From: an uncultured Lachnospiraceae bacterium
GTDB taxonomy: Bacteria > Bacillota > Clostridia > Lachnospirales > Lachnospiraceae
Assembly: GCA_902796045.1 (NCBI GenBank)
Contig: CADBNQ010000220.1
Span: forward strand, 1-10,481
DNA: 10,481 nt
Direction: 5' to 3'
Every line of letters begins with the position of its first letter. The stretch's first letter is position 1. Below, in pieces: positions 1 to 7,123 of the stretch. Under the pieces are notes generated by a model that had not been told where the DNA came from, made no database searches, and was given only the letters and a program-made list of their open reading frames with translations. The position numbers and the translations under genes are program-made.

Positions 1-659
1 GTCAGGCTGTCATTGCGAACCCACTCTGTCACCTTGTAGGCACCGGAACCGATGGTCTTCTCAGGATCCATACCGAAATCTTCCCCGGCTTCTTCCAGAT
101 TCTTCTTGCTCATGATGCAGCAGGTAGGTGTAGCCAGTACGGACAGGAATCCGGCGAAGGGCTCCTCAAGCGTAATCTCAAAATGCTGATCATCGATCAC
201 CTTGATGCCGGAAAGCTTGTCTGTCTTTCCGTCGAGGATATCCTGGGCTCCTTTGATGCAGGTTGTGAAATCTGTCTGCACACTGTCCGGAAGGGTAAAC
301 ATCCTTGTAAATGTCGCTTCCACATCTTCCGAGGTCAGCGGTGTCCCGTCTGAGAACTTGACATCATCTCGCAGGGTGAAGGAATAGGTCAGCCCGTCAT
401 CGGATACAGAATAGTCCTTGGCAATGCTGTTGACAAGCTCTGTGCTTCCGTCATCATTGAGCTTTACTTCCAGAAGCCTGTCAAAGATGCACAGGGGAAC
501 CATGTAGTTGTCGGTGGTCCTGTGCACGTCCATGGTCTGGATATCCTTTGCCCATGCAAGACTCAGGACCTTCTCCTCGTCACCGCTTTTGCAGCCTGCG
601 GCAGACAGGGCCATGATGACTGCAAGTGCCAGTACGATCAGTGATTTAAACTTTCTCAT
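1..659 (-). CDS. ABC transporter family-5 extracellular solute-binding lipoprotein (peptide/oligopeptide type), N-terminal part, cut by window edge
   Basis: The 219 visible codons encode the first part of a solute-binding protein that would capture peptides or similar solutes outside the membrane for an ABC importer. Residues 1-23 form a lipoprotein signal: basic MRKFK, a hydrophobic stretch, then AAGC with Cys23 as the likely lipidated residue. The body matches the SBP_bac_5 family. An early segment resembles the usual 'TMDVHRTTDN' opening, and the family signature follows (LTYSFTLRDDVKFSDGTPLT, then SEDV). Family members are normally about 500-550 residues, so more than half lies beyond position 1. 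The ATG at 659 follows an AAAGGAG ribosome binding site at 667-673. The gene is on the same strand as, and 87 bp downstream of, the response regulator, but it has its own candidate promoter. The permease and ATPase genes would be expected beyond the window. The family call is firm; the substrate cannot be read from this fragment. Confidence 0.9.
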   Translation of the reverse strand, partial: MRKFKSLIVLALAVIMALSAAGCKSGDEEKVLSLAWAKDIQTMDVHRTTDNYMVPLCIFDRLLEVKLNDDGSTELVNSIAKDYSVSDDGLTYSFTLRDDVKFSDGTPLTSEDVEATFTRMFTLPDSVQTDFTTCIKGAQDILDGKTDKLSGIKVIDDQHFEITLEEPFAGFLSVLATPTCCIMSKKNLEEAGEDFGMDPEKTIGSGAYKVTEWVRNDSL

Positions 660-686
660 ATAATTGCTCCTTTCTCTTATATAACA

Positions 687-701
687 GCAGAAATTGTCTG
701 C
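687..701. repeat. Small perfect inverted repeat in the leader of the solute-binding protein gene
   Basis: GCAGA (687-691) and TCTGC (697-701) are perfect reverse complements around a 5-base loop. The repeat lies between the predicted transcription start and the ribosome binding site of the solute-binding protein gene. It could be a weak operator or a small RNA hairpin. A 5-bp arm is short and may be chance. Confidence 0.3.
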
Positions 702-714
702 GTTTGCACTGAAC

Positions 715-743
715 ATTTTAAAAGAAACCACTTTAATTTGCAA
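715..743 (-). promoter_or_regulatory. Candidate sigma-A-type promoter for the solute-binding protein gene
   Basis: Read on the minus strand, TTGCAA (738-743, 4/6 match to the -35 consensus) is followed by a 17-base spacer and TAAAAT (715-720, 5/6 match to the -10 consensus). Transcription would start near 708, giving a leader of about 49 bases. The -35 hexamer lies only a few bases past the stop codon of the response-regulator gene, so the two genes need not form one transcript. This is a consensus-match prediction only. Confidence 0.45.
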
Positions 744-746
744 GGT

Positions 747-1559
747 CTAATAGTCTTCATCAAATGAATAGGAGATTTCATCCAGCTCGGCGTGCATAAA
801 CTCCGCCCAGCTGTACTGATTCATGTAATCACCCAGATAATGATACCTGGAGTTCTGTTTTTTCTCCAGCCAGTCAAAAAGATCACACTCGATCCGGTCT
901 GTGGCGATGGCTATGCTGCCCCGCTGCTTGAGGATGATGTCTGTAAGCTTCAGCCGCGCCATGGTATTGTTCAGGTCCTGGCGCAGATTTCTCAGATAGG
1001 AGCCCTTCTTGTCAGGATCCCCGTCATCCTCCCACAAGGAGGCAATGATCTCGCCGTTGGTGGTCTGGGCTCCCCGGTTATTGATCAGATGAGCCAGCAT
1101 CTCTTTGGTTCTGGAGTATTTAAAGACAACCGGGGCCCCGTCTACAAAGAATTCAAAATTACCGAAGGTCTGCGCAAAGGCCCTTTTCGGGCGTTTCTGT
1201 CCTACCGGATAGCGGAGGCTGGAAAGCTCCTCCTTCAGATCCTCCCGGGAATACTTTGCCAGGAGACAGCCGCTGGCACGCAGGCCCATGGCATCAAAGG
1301 CATCGGCCTTCCTGCCTGTCACGAAGATCAGGTTAATATAAGGATAGAGATCCTTCAGATAACGGCCGAGGTCCATGGCTCCGAGTTCTTTAAGGTCCAT
1401 GTCCAGAAATGCCATCTCTATCTCAGACTTTCTGGCCATGGCCAGGGCTTCGGGGCTGCTGTTTGTGCTGAGAATGTCCGCCTCCGGTGACAGCTCGGCA
1501 AGAATCTTCGACATTTTTTCTGTTTTTTTCTCGTCATTTCCTGCGATCAGTATTTTCAT
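747..1559 (-). CDS. Response regulator with REC domain and SARP/OmpR-like winged-helix domain (SAPR-type)
   Basis: This 270-residue protein is a likely cytoplasmic transcription factor. Residues 1-117 read as a receiver domain: MKILIAGNDE carries the N-terminal acidic patch, FLDMDL at 51-56 supplies the probable phospho-acceptor Asp53, Thr81 (IFVTG) matches the conserved Thr/Ser, and Lys102 (LLAKYS) matches the conserved Lys. Residues about 132-235 resemble the winged-helix DNA-binding domain of SAPR regulators (FGNFEFFVDG, then a TKEMLAHLINNRGAQ-like stretch and LW). SAPR proteins usually also carry a bacterial transcriptional activation domain; here only about 35 residues follow the wing, so this is a short form. 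No histidine kinase is visible nearby. The ATG overlaps the upstream gene's stop by four bases (1556-1559), which implies translational coupling. It could control the divergent export operon, but that is inference. Confidence 0.82.
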   Translation of the reverse strand: MKILIAGNDEKKTEKMSKILAELSPEADILSTNSSPEALAMARKSEIEMAFLDMDLKELGAMDLGRYLKDLYPYINLIFVTGRKADAFDAMGLRASGCLLAKYSREDLKEELSSLRYPVGQKRPKRAFAQTFGNFEFFVDGAPVVFKYSRTKEMLAHLINNRGAQTTNGEIIASLWEDDGDPDKKGSYLRNLRQDLNNTMARLKLTDIILKQRGSIAIATDRIECDLFDWLEKKQNSRYHYLGDYMNQYSWAEFMHAELDEISYSFDEDY

Positions 1560-2065
1560 AAGCCACTGGTCCCCTGCTCAAATACAAGCACATCGATCTT
1601 CTGGTTTCTGCGCTGCTCACTGGTCATGTGCAGAGGATCTGCCTCACCCACCAGCAGCATATCTCCCTTGTTGATGGCTGCCTCATGCAGGGGCCCGGCA
1701 CACAGATCTGCGATCACCAGGGCCGCAAACCTGTCATAATTATCATCATCAATCACAGGAAAATGATGCTGCATCCTGTACCAGTGCGCGGGATCAAGGC
1801 CCATCTCTCCGGTATAGAGCCTGTCTGCCGTCGCCTCCACTTCTTCGGGACCGGCCGGCTGTCCGGCCTGAAGGTCCATATCATCACAAAAGAGCATGGC
1901 ATAGATTCTTAAGATCTGGTCTCTGACAGTCTCCTTACGCCCGTTCTTCCCGGTCCTGCCGGTTTTTGTTTCCATGATTTTATAATAGTAATCCTGTGCA
2001 TCCGTGCTGCTTTCAAAATGCAGGACAGCCTCATAAAATGCACGGTCTATGTAGGGGTTGGCCAT
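1556..2065 (-). CDS. Conserved-looking protein of unknown function, 169 residues, translationally coupled to the response regulator
   Basis: I do not recognise this protein. The start is placed at the ATG at 2065 (MANPYID) because an AGGAGG ribosome binding site sits 7 bases upstream; an in-frame extension to 2089 would put that site inside the gene. The product is soluble, with no signal peptide or membrane segment. The N-terminal third is rich in aromatic and acidic residues and has a DYYYK run. A Lys/Arg-rich linker (KTGRTGKNGRK) follows, then a helical-looking domain with an HWYRMQHHF stretch and an acidic DDDNYDRF run, and a final part containing LVFEQ. No catalytic motif is evident. Its stop overlaps the response regulator's ATG (ATGA), so the two are probably made together and may act together, for example as a regulator partner. 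Codon use looks like that of its neighbours. Confidence 0.75.
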   Translation of the reverse strand: MANPYIDRAFYEAVLHFESSTDAQDYYYKIMETKTGRTGKNGRKETVRDQILRIYAMLFCDDMDLQAGQPAGPEEVEATADRLYTGEMGLDPAHWYRMQHHFPVIDDDNYDRFAALVIADLCAGPLHEAAINKGDMLLVGEADPLHMTSEQRRNQKIDVLVFEQGTSGL

Positions 2066-2092
2066 AGTGTTTCCTCCTGAATCAGTCAAAGT

Positions 2093-2137
2093 ATTATACT
2101 GGTCATATTCTAAGGTCCCGCGTCCAACAGATGTCTG
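2093..2137 (-). promoter_or_regulatory. Candidate promoter region for the unknown-protein/response-regulator pair
   Basis: Two alternatives are visible on the minus strand. One is CAGACA (2132-2137), a 19-base spacer and TAGAAT (2107-2112), which gives a leader of about 35 bases. The other is a perfect TATAAT (2093-2098) without a good -35 hexamer. The first would place its -35 back to back with the -35 of the divergent export operon. Neither match is strong. Confidence 0.35.
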
Positions 2138-2153
2138 AAAACCTGCTTTTTTC

Positions 2154-2182
2154 TGGACATTTCCTACTGCAGAGAGTAGAAT
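2154..2182 (+). promoter_or_regulatory. Candidate sigma-A-type promoter of the export operon
   Basis: TGGACA (2154-2159, 5/6 match to the -35 consensus) is followed by exactly 17 bases and TAGAAT (2177-2182, 5/6 match to the -10 consensus). The predicted start near 2189 leaves a leader of about 68 bases before the ATG at 2257, which has an AAAGGAG ribosome binding site about 7 bases upstream. It is the best promoter match in the divergent gap and sits where the operon needs one. Confidence 0.6.
2164..2179. repeat. Inverted repeat overlapping the -10 region of the export-operon promoter
   Basis: CTACT (2164-2168) and AGTAG (2175-2179) are perfect reverse complements separated by 6 bases, with a CTGCAG palindrome at 2167-2172 partly inside. 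The repeat fills the spacer and enters the -10 hexamer, a typical position for a repressor operator. The arms are only 5 bases, so this is tentative. Confidence 0.35.
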
Positions 2183-2256
2183 AGCAGAAGAACTGACCAG
2201 GAGCCGCAGAGACGATTCCGATTGAGGATGGTCAGAGATCGATAAAGGAGAGTGTC

Positions 2257-2679
2257 ATGGAAAAAAATGAGCAGACCATATTTAGAAAGAAAACACTTGA
2301 GCGCATATCCTCGCCTGAGCAGCTGACGACTTATCTCTCCGTGACTAACCCGGGGATCTGGGTGATTCTCGCCGCTGTGATCTTCCTGCTTGCAGGCATT
2401 TTTTCCTGGTCCGCAGTCGGGATCCTGGAGACTAAGGTCCCGGCAAAGGTGACAGTTGTAGACCAGACAGCCACCGTCATCACACTTGGATCGGAGAAGC
2501 TGGAGAAGGAGATGCCGCTGCGTGTCGGTACGGAGAATACAGTGATTCTTTCTATCAGTAAAGATGAATACGGCAGGTCCATCGGCAAAGCGGTGATTTC
2601 CCTGCCGGACGGCAGCTATGACGGCACGGTGGTGGTCGAGCAGACCAGACCGATTGATTTTCTGCTGGAAAGCAGGTGA
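2257..2679 (+). CDS. Miniature HlyD-like membrane fusion (adaptor) protein of an NHLM-type export system
   Basis: The 140-residue product has a cytoplasmic N-terminus with the motif FRKKTLERISSPEQL (residues 9-23). This strongly resembles the start of NHLM bacteriocin secretion proteins (HlyD-like, TIGR03794 type). One membrane segment follows at about 34-54, then an extracytoplasmic region of about 85 residues with beta-rich sequence and a PIDFLLE ending. Family members are usually around 400 residues and contain a long coiled-coil hairpin and lipoyl-like domain; here that whole part is absent. The reading frame is clean, with a strong start and stop, so this looks like a natural short form and not a recent deletion. 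It probably anchors or gates the two ABC exporters encoded immediately downstream (7 bp to the next ATG). The family call rests mainly on the N-terminal motif and gene order. Confidence 0.78.
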   Translation: MEKNEQTIFRKKTLERISSPEQLTTYLSVTNPGIWVILAAVIFLLAGIFSWSAVGILETKVPAKVTVVDQTATVITLGSEKLEKEMPLRVGTENTVILSISKDEYGRSIGKAVISLPDGSYDGTVVVEQTRPIDFLLESR

Positions 2680-2686
2680 CAGTTCT

Positions 2687-4897
2687 ATGAGTGAGCCCAT
2701 GAATGAGAATAAGGGCAGAGCATTTAAACATAAGGTCAGGCCGACCATCAGCAGAGGGGTCGCAAAAGTGCCGGTGGTCATGCAGCTGGAGGCCCTTGAG
2801 TGCGGTGCTGCCGCCCTGGCCATGGTCATGGCCTATTATGGGAAGTGGGTACCCCTGGAGCAGGTCCGCCTGGACTGCGGTGTCTCCCGGGATGGCTCCA
2901 AAGCTAAGAATATCTATCTGGCAGCACAGAATTATGGCTTTGACGTTTCTGCCTACCGCATGGACCCGGAAACCATCAGGGATGAGGGGCAGTATCCCTG
3001 CATCATCCACTGGAATATGAACCATTTTGTGGTGCTGAACGGATTCCGGGGCAATACTGTCTACATCAATGACCCCGCCCGGGGCACTCTGAAGGTAACC
3101 TGGGAAGAGTTTGACAAAGCTTTTACAGGAGTAGTCATCCTTCCTGTCCCGTCGGAAGACTTTGAGCCCGGCGGCAGAAGGAGATCTACTCTGGATTTTG
3201 CCAGGAAGCGCCTGGTCGGGGCCGGAGCCGCTGTCGCCTTTGTGATGCTGACAACAGCCATCAGCTACCTCTTTGGTATTGTAGATTCCGTCACATCCAG
3301 GATTTTTATGGACCGTCTCCTCACCGGGGTCAACCCGGACTGGCTGCATCCTTTTATCCTGGTCATGATCCTTCTGGCCATTACTGAGCTGGTTGTAGCC
3401 TGGGTGCAGGCCATCTATTCCCTGAAGGTGAACGGAAAGATGGCAGTGGTCGGGAACACATCATACATGTGGAAGGTTCTCCACCTTCCCATGGAGTTCT
3501 TTTCCCAGAGGCTGGCCGGTGACATCCAGTCCCGGGCAGCTATGAACGCCTCTATCGCGGGAACCCTGGTAGGGACTTTCGCTCCCCTGATCCTGAACAC
3601 GGCCATGATGGTCTTCTATCTGGTGCTGATGCTCAGGCAGAGCCCTCTTCTGACCCTCATTGGTCTGGTTACCATCATCGTAAACGTCATCATGTCCCGC
3701 GTGATCTCCAACAGACGGATCAACATCACCCGGGTCCTGATGCGCGACACCGGCAAGCTGGAAGCAGCCACTGTGAATGGGATCGACATGGTGGAAACCA
3801 TTAAATCCAGCGGGGCAGAGAACGGTTATTTTCAGAAATGGGCAGGGTATCAGGCTTCTGTCAATGCACAGAATGTAAAAGCAATCAAAACCAACCAGCT
3901 TCTTGGCATGATTCCGGCTTTCTTCAGTACTATAGCCGGCTCTGTTGTCCTGGTGGCCGGCGTCTGGCTCACCATGCAGGGGAGATTTACGCTGGGTTCG
4001 GTTCTGATGTTCCAGGGCTTTCTGACTTCTTTTATGTCCCCGGCCATGACGCTGGTGGGAGCAGGGCAGACCATCCAGGAGATGCGGACCCAGATGGAGC
4101 GTGTCGAGGATGTGATGGAATACCCTCTGGATGAGAGTGTCATCCCCGGAAAGACTGAGGTGACAGAGCTCAGTAAACTCCGGGGCAATATAGAATTGAA
4201 AGATATTTCATTTGGCTATTCCAGACTGGAAGAGCCTTTGATCAGTGATTTTTCCCTGACCATGAAGACAGGAGACAGGATTGCCCTGGTGGGCGCTTCC
4301 GGCTGCGGAAAGTCAACGATCTCCAAACTGATCTCCGGGCTGTATCAGCCCTGGAGCGGACAGATTCTCTTTGACGGGAAACCCCGCAGTGCCTATCCCA
4401 GAGATGTGATGACAGGTTCCCTGGCTGTCGTGGACCAGGATATTATTCTTTTTGAAGATACAATAGCCGACAATATCAGGATGTGGGACAGCTCCATCCA
4501 GGATTTTGAGGTGATCCTTGCTGCCAGAGACGCAAAGATCCATGATGACATCATGAAGCTCCCGGGCGCCTATCAGCATAAGCTTTCAAGCGGCGGACGC
4601 AATCTGTCCGGAGGACAGAGGCAGCGGCTGGAGATTGCCCGTGTGCTGGCCCAGGATCCCACCATCATCATACTGGACGAAGCGACCAGCGCTCTGGATG
4701 CCCGGACAGAATATGAAGTGGTGAATGCTATCAGAAACCGCGGCATCACCTGCATTGTGATTGCCCACCGTCTCTCCACGGTGAGGGACTGTGATGAGAT
4801 CCTCGTCCTCGATCACGGGAAAGTGGTTGAGAGAGGAACCCATGATGAACTCATCAGGAAAGGCGGGTCTTATGCGGATCTTGTTGCAAATGAATGA
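2687..4897 (+). CDS. NHLM/NHLP-type peptidase-containing ABC exporter (C39 peptidase, membrane domain, ATPase)
   Basis: This 736-residue exporter should cleave the leader of a secreted peptide after a double-glycine-type site and pump the product across the membrane. Residues about 25-155 form a C39 peptidase with an intact triad: Cys39 in LECGAA, His112 in NHFVVL and Asp128 in NDPARG, plus the oxyanion Gln33. A six-helix exporter membrane domain spans about 185-460. The ATPase has Walker A GASGCGKST (536-544), signature LSGGQ (640-644), Walker B ILDE with Asp664 and Glu665, and H-loop His694. The start is the ATG at 2687, 7 bp after the adaptor stop and preceded by AGGTGA; an in-frame extension to 2618 would overlap the adaptor and lacks homology. 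Length and layout fit TIGR03796-type NHLM transporters. The cargo peptide is not in the window. Confidence 0.93.
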   Translation: MSEPMNENKGRAFKHKVRPTISRGVAKVPVVMQLEALECGAAALAMVMAYYGKWVPLEQVRLDCGVSRDGSKAKNIYLAAQNYGFDVSAYRMDPETIRDEGQYPCIIHWNMNHFVVLNGFRGNTVYINDPARGTLKVTWEEFDKAFTGVVILPVPSEDFEPGGRRRSTLDFARKRLVGAGAAVAFVMLTTAISYLFGIVDSVTSRIFMDRLLTGVNPDWLHPFILVMILLAITELVVAWVQAIYSLKVNGKMAVVGNTSYMWKVLHLPMEFFSQRLAGDIQSRAAMNASIAGTLVGTFAPLILNTAMMVFYLVLMLRQSPLLTLIGLVTIIVNVIMSRVISNRRINITRVLMRDTGKLEAATVNGIDMVETIKSSGAENGYFQKWAGYQASVNAQNVKAIKTNQLLGMIPAFFSTIAGSVVLVAGVWLTMQGRFTLGSVLMFQGFLTSFMSPAMTLVGAGQTIQEMRTQMERVEDVMEYPLDESVIPGKTEVTELSKLRGNIELKDISFGYSRLEEPLISDFSLTMKTGDRIALVGASGCGKSTISKLISGLYQPWSGQILFDGKPRSAYPRDVMTGSLAVVDQDIILFEDTIADNIRMWDSSIQDFEVILAARDAKIHDDIMKLPGAYQHKLSSGGRNLSGGQRQRLEIARVLAQDPTIIILDEATSALDARTEYEVVNAIRNRGITCIVIAHRLSTVRDCDEILVLDHGKVVERGTHDELIRKGGSYADLVANE

Positions 4898-4930
4898 CAG
4901 ACTTAGAAGAAGGAGAAAGGGGGAGAACCA

Positions 4931-7108
4931 GTGGGCTGGTTTGAGAATCAGATAGAAGAACGAAGACAGGCCGACCAGCAGCTTCTGGAGGACTCCTTTA
5001 TCAAAGCAGCCGGTGTAGTGCTGGGCCGCCGGGGGGCCAGAAAGATCAGTGATGACCGGATCATCACGAAGACTGCGATCGACGATATATTGAAATACTA
5101 TCATTTTAAACCTGTCGACCTGCCGGACTCCGTCAGCGCAACAGGGGAACAGCTGGATTACTGCCTGCGTCCCCATGGCCTGATGCGGAGGGAGGTCGAG
5201 CTGCAGGATGGCTGGTATAAGAATGCCTTTGGGCCCATCCTGGCCTTTACCAGGGAGGAGGGGATACCGGTTGCCCTCCTGCCGGGAAAGATATTCGGTT
5301 ATTACTACGATGATCCCGAGACTGGCAGGCGGGAGAGGATCAATGCCCGCAAGGCAGCCCTCTTTGAGAGGGAAGCCCTGTGCTTTTACCGGCCGCTTCC
5401 TCAGAAAAAGCTTGGCATCCCGGATCTGATATTATACATGAAGGACTGCCTGACCCCGGGGGACGTCATCCTCCTGGTGGCGGCCACCTTTGCATTCAGT
5501 ATGATTGGCCTGATGACGCCCCGGCTTACCCGGGTCCTGACAGGACCGGTACTTAAAAGCGGCCGGATAAACGCTCTGATCGGCATTGCAGTCTCCATGA
5601 TCTGCATCGCCCTGTCTTCCCAGCTGATCTCCAGCACGAAAGGCATGCTTCAGTCAAGACTCAGTACCAAGACCTCGATCGGGGTCCAGTCCTCCATGAT
5701 CATCCGGCTCCTGTCTCTTCCTGCAGGATTTTTCAGGAAGTACAGTGCCGGCGAGTTAAAGAGCAGGGCCATGTCGGTGAATCAGCTCTGTTCCCTGATG
5801 CTGGATATCATGCTGGGTACAGGACTGACATCCCTGACATCCCTCCTGTATATCGGACAGATCCTTCAGTTTACACCGTCCCTGGTCCTTCCCTCGATCT
5901 TCTTTATCCTCCTGACGGAGGGAGTATCCCTGATCACAATCTTTGTACAGGTCAGGATCAATAAAAGAATGATGGAGCAAAGCGCCAAGGAATCCGGTAT
6001 GAGCTACAGCCTGATCACAGGCGTTCAGAAGATCAAACTGGCAGGTGCAGAGAAGCGGGCTTTTGCCAAATGGCTGAATCTGTATTCGGAGGTGGCGGAG
6101 CTGACCTATAATCCGCCTCTGTTTATCAAGATCAATAGTGTCATCACCACCGGCATCACCCTGCTGTCCAATATAGTCCTCTACTATCTGGCTGTGAAGT
6201 CCGGAGTGGATGTATCCTCCTATTTTGCTTTTACTGCCTCCTACGGGGTGGTCATGGGTGCCTTCATGGCAGTGTCCGGCATCGCCCTTTCTGCTGCCCA
6301 GATCAGACCAATCCTGGAGATGGCGGAGCCATTTCTGACTACAGAACCCGAGACGGCAGACAACAAGGAGATTGTCACCCGCATTAAAGGCGGGATAGAG
6401 CTTGATCATGTATCCTTCCGCTACACGGAGGATACTCCCTTTGTCCTGGATGATCTGTCCTTGAAGATCCGCCCGGGAGAATACGTAGCCATCGTCGGCC
6501 GGACAGGGTGCGGCAAATCCACACTGATGAGGCTGATCCTCGGTTTTGAAAAGCCGGACCGGGGAGCGGTGTTCTTTGACGGAAAGAATATCGACAACCT
6601 GGATCTTCCTTCTCTTCGGAAGAAGATAGGGACTGTCATGCAGGATGCAGGTCTTTTCCAGGGTGATATCTATTCCAATATTGTGATCACTGCCCCCCAG
6701 CTGACCCTGACGGATGCCTGGGAGGCTGCCGAAAAGGCAGGAATCGCCGATGATATCCGGGCCATGCCCATGGGCATGCATACCATCATTGCTGAAGGCC
6801 AGGGGGGGATCTCCGGCGGACAACGCCAGCGGATCATGATCGCCCGTGCCATCGCTCCCCGCCCCGCACTCCTTCTCTTTGATGAAGCCACCAGTGCTCT
6901 GGACAACAAAACCCAGCGGCAGGTCTCCGAGTCTTTAGAGGCCATGGGATGCACCCGGGTGGTTATTGCCCACAGGCTGTCCACGATCCGCCACTGTGAC
7001 CGGATTCTGGTTCTGGATGGCGGGAAGATCGTGGAGGAGGGAAGCTATGATGACCTGATCGAAAGGAAGGGCTATTTTGCGTCACTGGTGGAAAGACAGA
7101 GATTATAA
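4931..7108 (+). CDS. NHLM/NHLP-type ABC exporter permease/ATPase, second subunit without peptidase
   Basis: This 725-residue protein probably pairs with the preceding exporter, forming the two-ABC arrangement of NHLM clusters (TIGR03797 type). Residues 1 to about 165 are a soluble N-terminal domain of unknown role without C39 catalytic residues. It includes a segment (FGPILAF, then GIPVALLPG) that fits the non-peptidase domain of this family. The membrane domain spans about 175-460. The ATPase has Walker A GRTGCGKST (523-531), signature ISGGQ (627-631), Walker B LLLFDE (647-652) and H-loop His681, all intact, so it should hydrolyse ATP. The start is a GTG at 4931, placed by the purine-rich GGAGAAAGGGGGAG region just upstream; no nearby in-frame ATG fits better. 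The gene lies 33 bp after the first exporter. Confidence 0.9.
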   Translation: MGWFENQIEERRQADQQLLEDSFIKAAGVVLGRRGARKISDDRIITKTAIDDILKYYHFKPVDLPDSVSATGEQLDYCLRPHGLMRREVELQDGWYKNAFGPILAFTREEGIPVALLPGKIFGYYYDDPETGRRERINARKAALFEREALCFYRPLPQKKLGIPDLILYMKDCLTPGDVILLVAATFAFSMIGLMTPRLTRVLTGPVLKSGRINALIGIAVSMICIALSSQLISSTKGMLQSRLSTKTSIGVQSSMIIRLLSLPAGFFRKYSAGELKSRAMSVNQLCSLMLDIMLGTGLTSLTSLLYIGQILQFTPSLVLPSIFFILLTEGVSLITIFVQVRINKRMMEQSAKESGMSYSLITGVQKIKLAGAEKRAFAKWLNLYSEVAELTYNPPLFIKINSVITTGITLLSNIVLYYLAVKSGVDVSSYFAFTASYGVVMGAFMAVSGIALSAAQIRPILEMAEPFLTTEPETADNKEIVTRIKGGIELDHVSFRYTEDTPFVLDDLSLKIRPGEYVAIVGRTGCGKSTLMRLILGFEKPDRGAVFFDGKNIDNLDLPSLRKKIGTVMQDAGLFQGDIYSNIVITAPQLTLTDAWEAAEKAGIADDIRAMPMGMHTIIAEGQGGISGGQRQRIMIARAIAPRPALLLFDEATSALDNKTQRQVSESLEAMGCTRVVIAHRLSTIRHCDRILVLDGGKIVEEGSYDDLIERKGYFASLVERQRL

Positions 7109-7123
7109 GAAAAGGAGAAAACG

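Noticed and set aside
677..686. TGTTATATAA as an extended -10 for the solute-binding protein gene
   Set aside because: Transcription would begin inside the ribosome binding site at 667-673; the TTGCAA-17-TAAAAT pair further upstream fits better.
792..1490. Long plus-strand open frame opposite the response regulator
   Set aside because: It lacks a recognisable protein pattern and a ribosome binding site, while the minus-strand frame has a clear receiver and winged-helix sequence.
2100..2256. Search for a precursor peptide gene in the divergent gap
   Set aside because: No short frame with a start, ribosome binding site and double-glycine leader is visible; the gap looks purely regulatory.
2618..2686. 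N-terminal extension of the C39 exporter
   Set aside because: It would overlap the adaptor gene by about 60 bases and adds Trp/Arg-rich sequence unlike the family; the ATG at 2687 places the catalytic Cys at residue 39, close to the N-terminus as is usual for C39 exporters.
2164..2829. Minus-strand open frame covering the export-operon promoter and adaptor gene
   Set aside because: No family resemblance; it is antisense to the adaptor and C39 domain and conflicts with the best promoter.
5756..6823. 355-codon minus-strand open frame opposite the second ABC exporter
   Set aside because: The product is low-complexity, His/Gln/Asp-rich shadow sequence; the plus strand carries intact ABC motifs throughout.
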